Below are positions 13,332 through 14,243 of a stretch of 14,243 nucleotides of DNA, one piece after another (position 1 is the first letter of the stretch; every line of letters starts with the position of its first letter). A program made the position numbers and the translations under genes. The stretch is from Chloroflexota bacterium (GTDB taxonomy: Bacteria > Chloroflexota > Dehalococcoidia > E44-bin15), in contig JADFVG010000040.1 of NCBI GenBank assembly GCA_015222405.1, forward strand, positions 1 to 14,243, read 5' to 3'. The notes under the pieces were generated by a model. The model was not told where the DNA came from, did no database searches, and worked only from the letters and a program-made list of their open reading frames with translations.

Positions 13332-14243
13332 CTAGATGAGCCCCATCTTCTCCTTGACTTCCCTTATCGTCTCCTCGGCGATGACGCGGGCACGACGAGC
13401 GCCATCGGCAAGGACATCCTCTACATACTGGGGCCTGGCAGCCAGCTCAGCCCGCCTCTGGCGAAAGGGCGCCAGGGCGGCATTGATACCCTGGGCCAGT
13501 TGCTCCTTGCACTCCACGCAACCGCGACCGGCCTCCCTGCATTCGGCGGCGATGGTCTCCACCAGCTCTGGATGATAGAAATGGTGGAGTCGCCACACAT
13601 TGCATATCTCGGGATGACCGGGGTCGCTGCGGTACTTGCGGGCGGGGTCAGTAAAGGCAGTCATTATCCGCTCCCTGGTCTCTTCAGGCGAGGCCGCAAG
13701 CTCAATATGATTATCCAGGCTCTTGCTCATCTTGTTCACCCCATCGAGGCCGATCACCATAGGGAATTGGCTCAGCTTGGCCTCAGGTTCGGGGAAGGTG
13801 GGGCCAAAAAGGTAATGAAAGCGGCGCACGATCTCCCTCGCCAGCTCCAGATGGGGCAATTGATCCTCGCCCACGGGGACGGTATCAGCCTTATAGAGGA
13901 CGATGTCAGCGGTCATAAGTACGGGGTAGCCCACCAGCCCGTAATTTATGTTCTGCGGCTGCAACCTGGCCTTCTCCTTGAAGGTGGCGACCCTCGTCAG
14001 CCAGCTAAGGGGAGTGACCATGCTCAACAGGGTGTGAAGCTCCATCACCTGAGGCACATGGGATTGGACAAAGAGGATGCTCCTCTCCGGGTCAAGCCCC
14101 GCCGCCAGCCAATCGAGCATCATCTCCGTGATATTCTCCTTCATCTTGTCGGTGTCCTCAAGGGTGGTCAGGGCATGGATATCAACCGCACAGTAGATAC
14201 ATTCATAATCCTCCTGGAGCTTGACGTAGTTCTGGATTGCACC
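13332..14243 (-). CDS. trpS: Tryptophanyl-tRNA synthetase, N-terminus cut off by the window edge
   Basis: A class Ic synthetase that charges tRNA(Trp) in the cytoplasm. 303 residues are visible. The frame stays open from an internal ATG at 14144 to the edge at 14243, reading GAIQNYVKLQEDY, ECIYCAVDIHALTT, so the true start lies outside. By family length about 15-20 residues, including the HIGH-like motif near the start, are missing. Seen: AVDIHALTT with the ATP/tRNA-site His, YKADTVPVGEDQLPHLELAREI (in outline), KMSKS in NKMSKSLDNHIE, and a helical C-terminus with two Cys-containing stretches (ECREAGRGCVECKEQ, three Cys). Those cysteines occur in the tRNA-contact region of many bacterial TrpRS proteins. 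It is the first gene of a pair with the IMPase-family gene. Confidence 0.95.
   Translation of the reverse strand, partial: GAIQNYVKLQEDYECIYCAVDIHALTTLEDTDKMKENITEMMLDWLAAGLDPERSILFVQSHVPQVMELHTLLSMVTPLSWLTRVATFKEKARLQPQNINYGLVGYPVLMTADIVLYKADTVPVGEDQLPHLELAREIVRRFHYLFGPTFPEPEAKLSQFPMVIGLDGVNKMSKSLDNHIELAASPEETRERIMTAFTDPARKYRSDPGHPEICNVWRLHHFYHPELVETIAAECREAGRGCVECKEQLAQGINAALAPFRQRRAELAARPQYVEDVLADGARRARVIAEETIREVKEKMGLI

Overview
The window reads as bacterial chromosome of moderate to fairly high GC content, densely packed with genes and using AGG/AGA arginine codons and non-ATG starts freely. The gene set is a GH3-type adenylate-forming enzyme, EtfBA, an ArsA-type ATPase with a C-terminal HSP20-like domain, a divergent EF-G paralogue, GatCA, an Lrp/AsnC regulator beside a class I aminotransferase, an inositol-monophosphatase-family enzyme and TrpS. 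This mix suggests an uncultured Chloroflexota member, perhaps Dehalococcoidia. That assignment is an inference from gene content and protein style, not from a marker gene. I see no insertion sequence, phage gene, CRISPR array, tRNA or rRNA.

Layout. (1) Positions 1-1863, minus strand: an orphan response regulator with an unusual order (excisionase-type DNA-binding domain first, receiver domain second), followed by a GH3-like adenylate-forming enzyme that runs off the left edge. (2) Positions 1864-2151: an AT-rich divergent promoter region. (3) Positions 2152-3989, plus strand: etfB and etfA, closed by a rho-independent terminator at 4017-4055. (4) Positions 4078-7587, minus strand: a compact three-gene unit, transcribed as ArsA-HSP20, then a 79-residue charged protein, then an EF-G-like GTPase. 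(5) Positions 7588-7707: back-to-back promoters, each with a perfect TATAAT. (6) Positions 7708-12504, plus strand: seven genes with gaps of only 1-15 nt: gatC, gatA, a putative Cys-rich lipoprotein, a 79-residue conserved-looking protein, an Lrp/AsnC regulator, an aminotransferase and an alpha/beta hydrolase. (7) Positions 12528-14243, minus strand: trpS (5' end off the window) abutting an inositol-monophosphatase-family gene.

Most of the window is housekeeping: electron transfer, tRNA charging (GatCA, TrpS) and amino-acid metabolism. The parts worth a second look are the ArsA/small protein/EF-G-like unit, the inverted-order response regulator with a helically phased direct repeat in its leader, and the pseudopilin-like Cys-rich lipoprotein embedded in the gatCA run. 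I do not see clear evidence for a wholly new system. Longest stretch without a gene is about 290 bases (1864-2151), described below. All family calls are from reading motifs; no database search was run.
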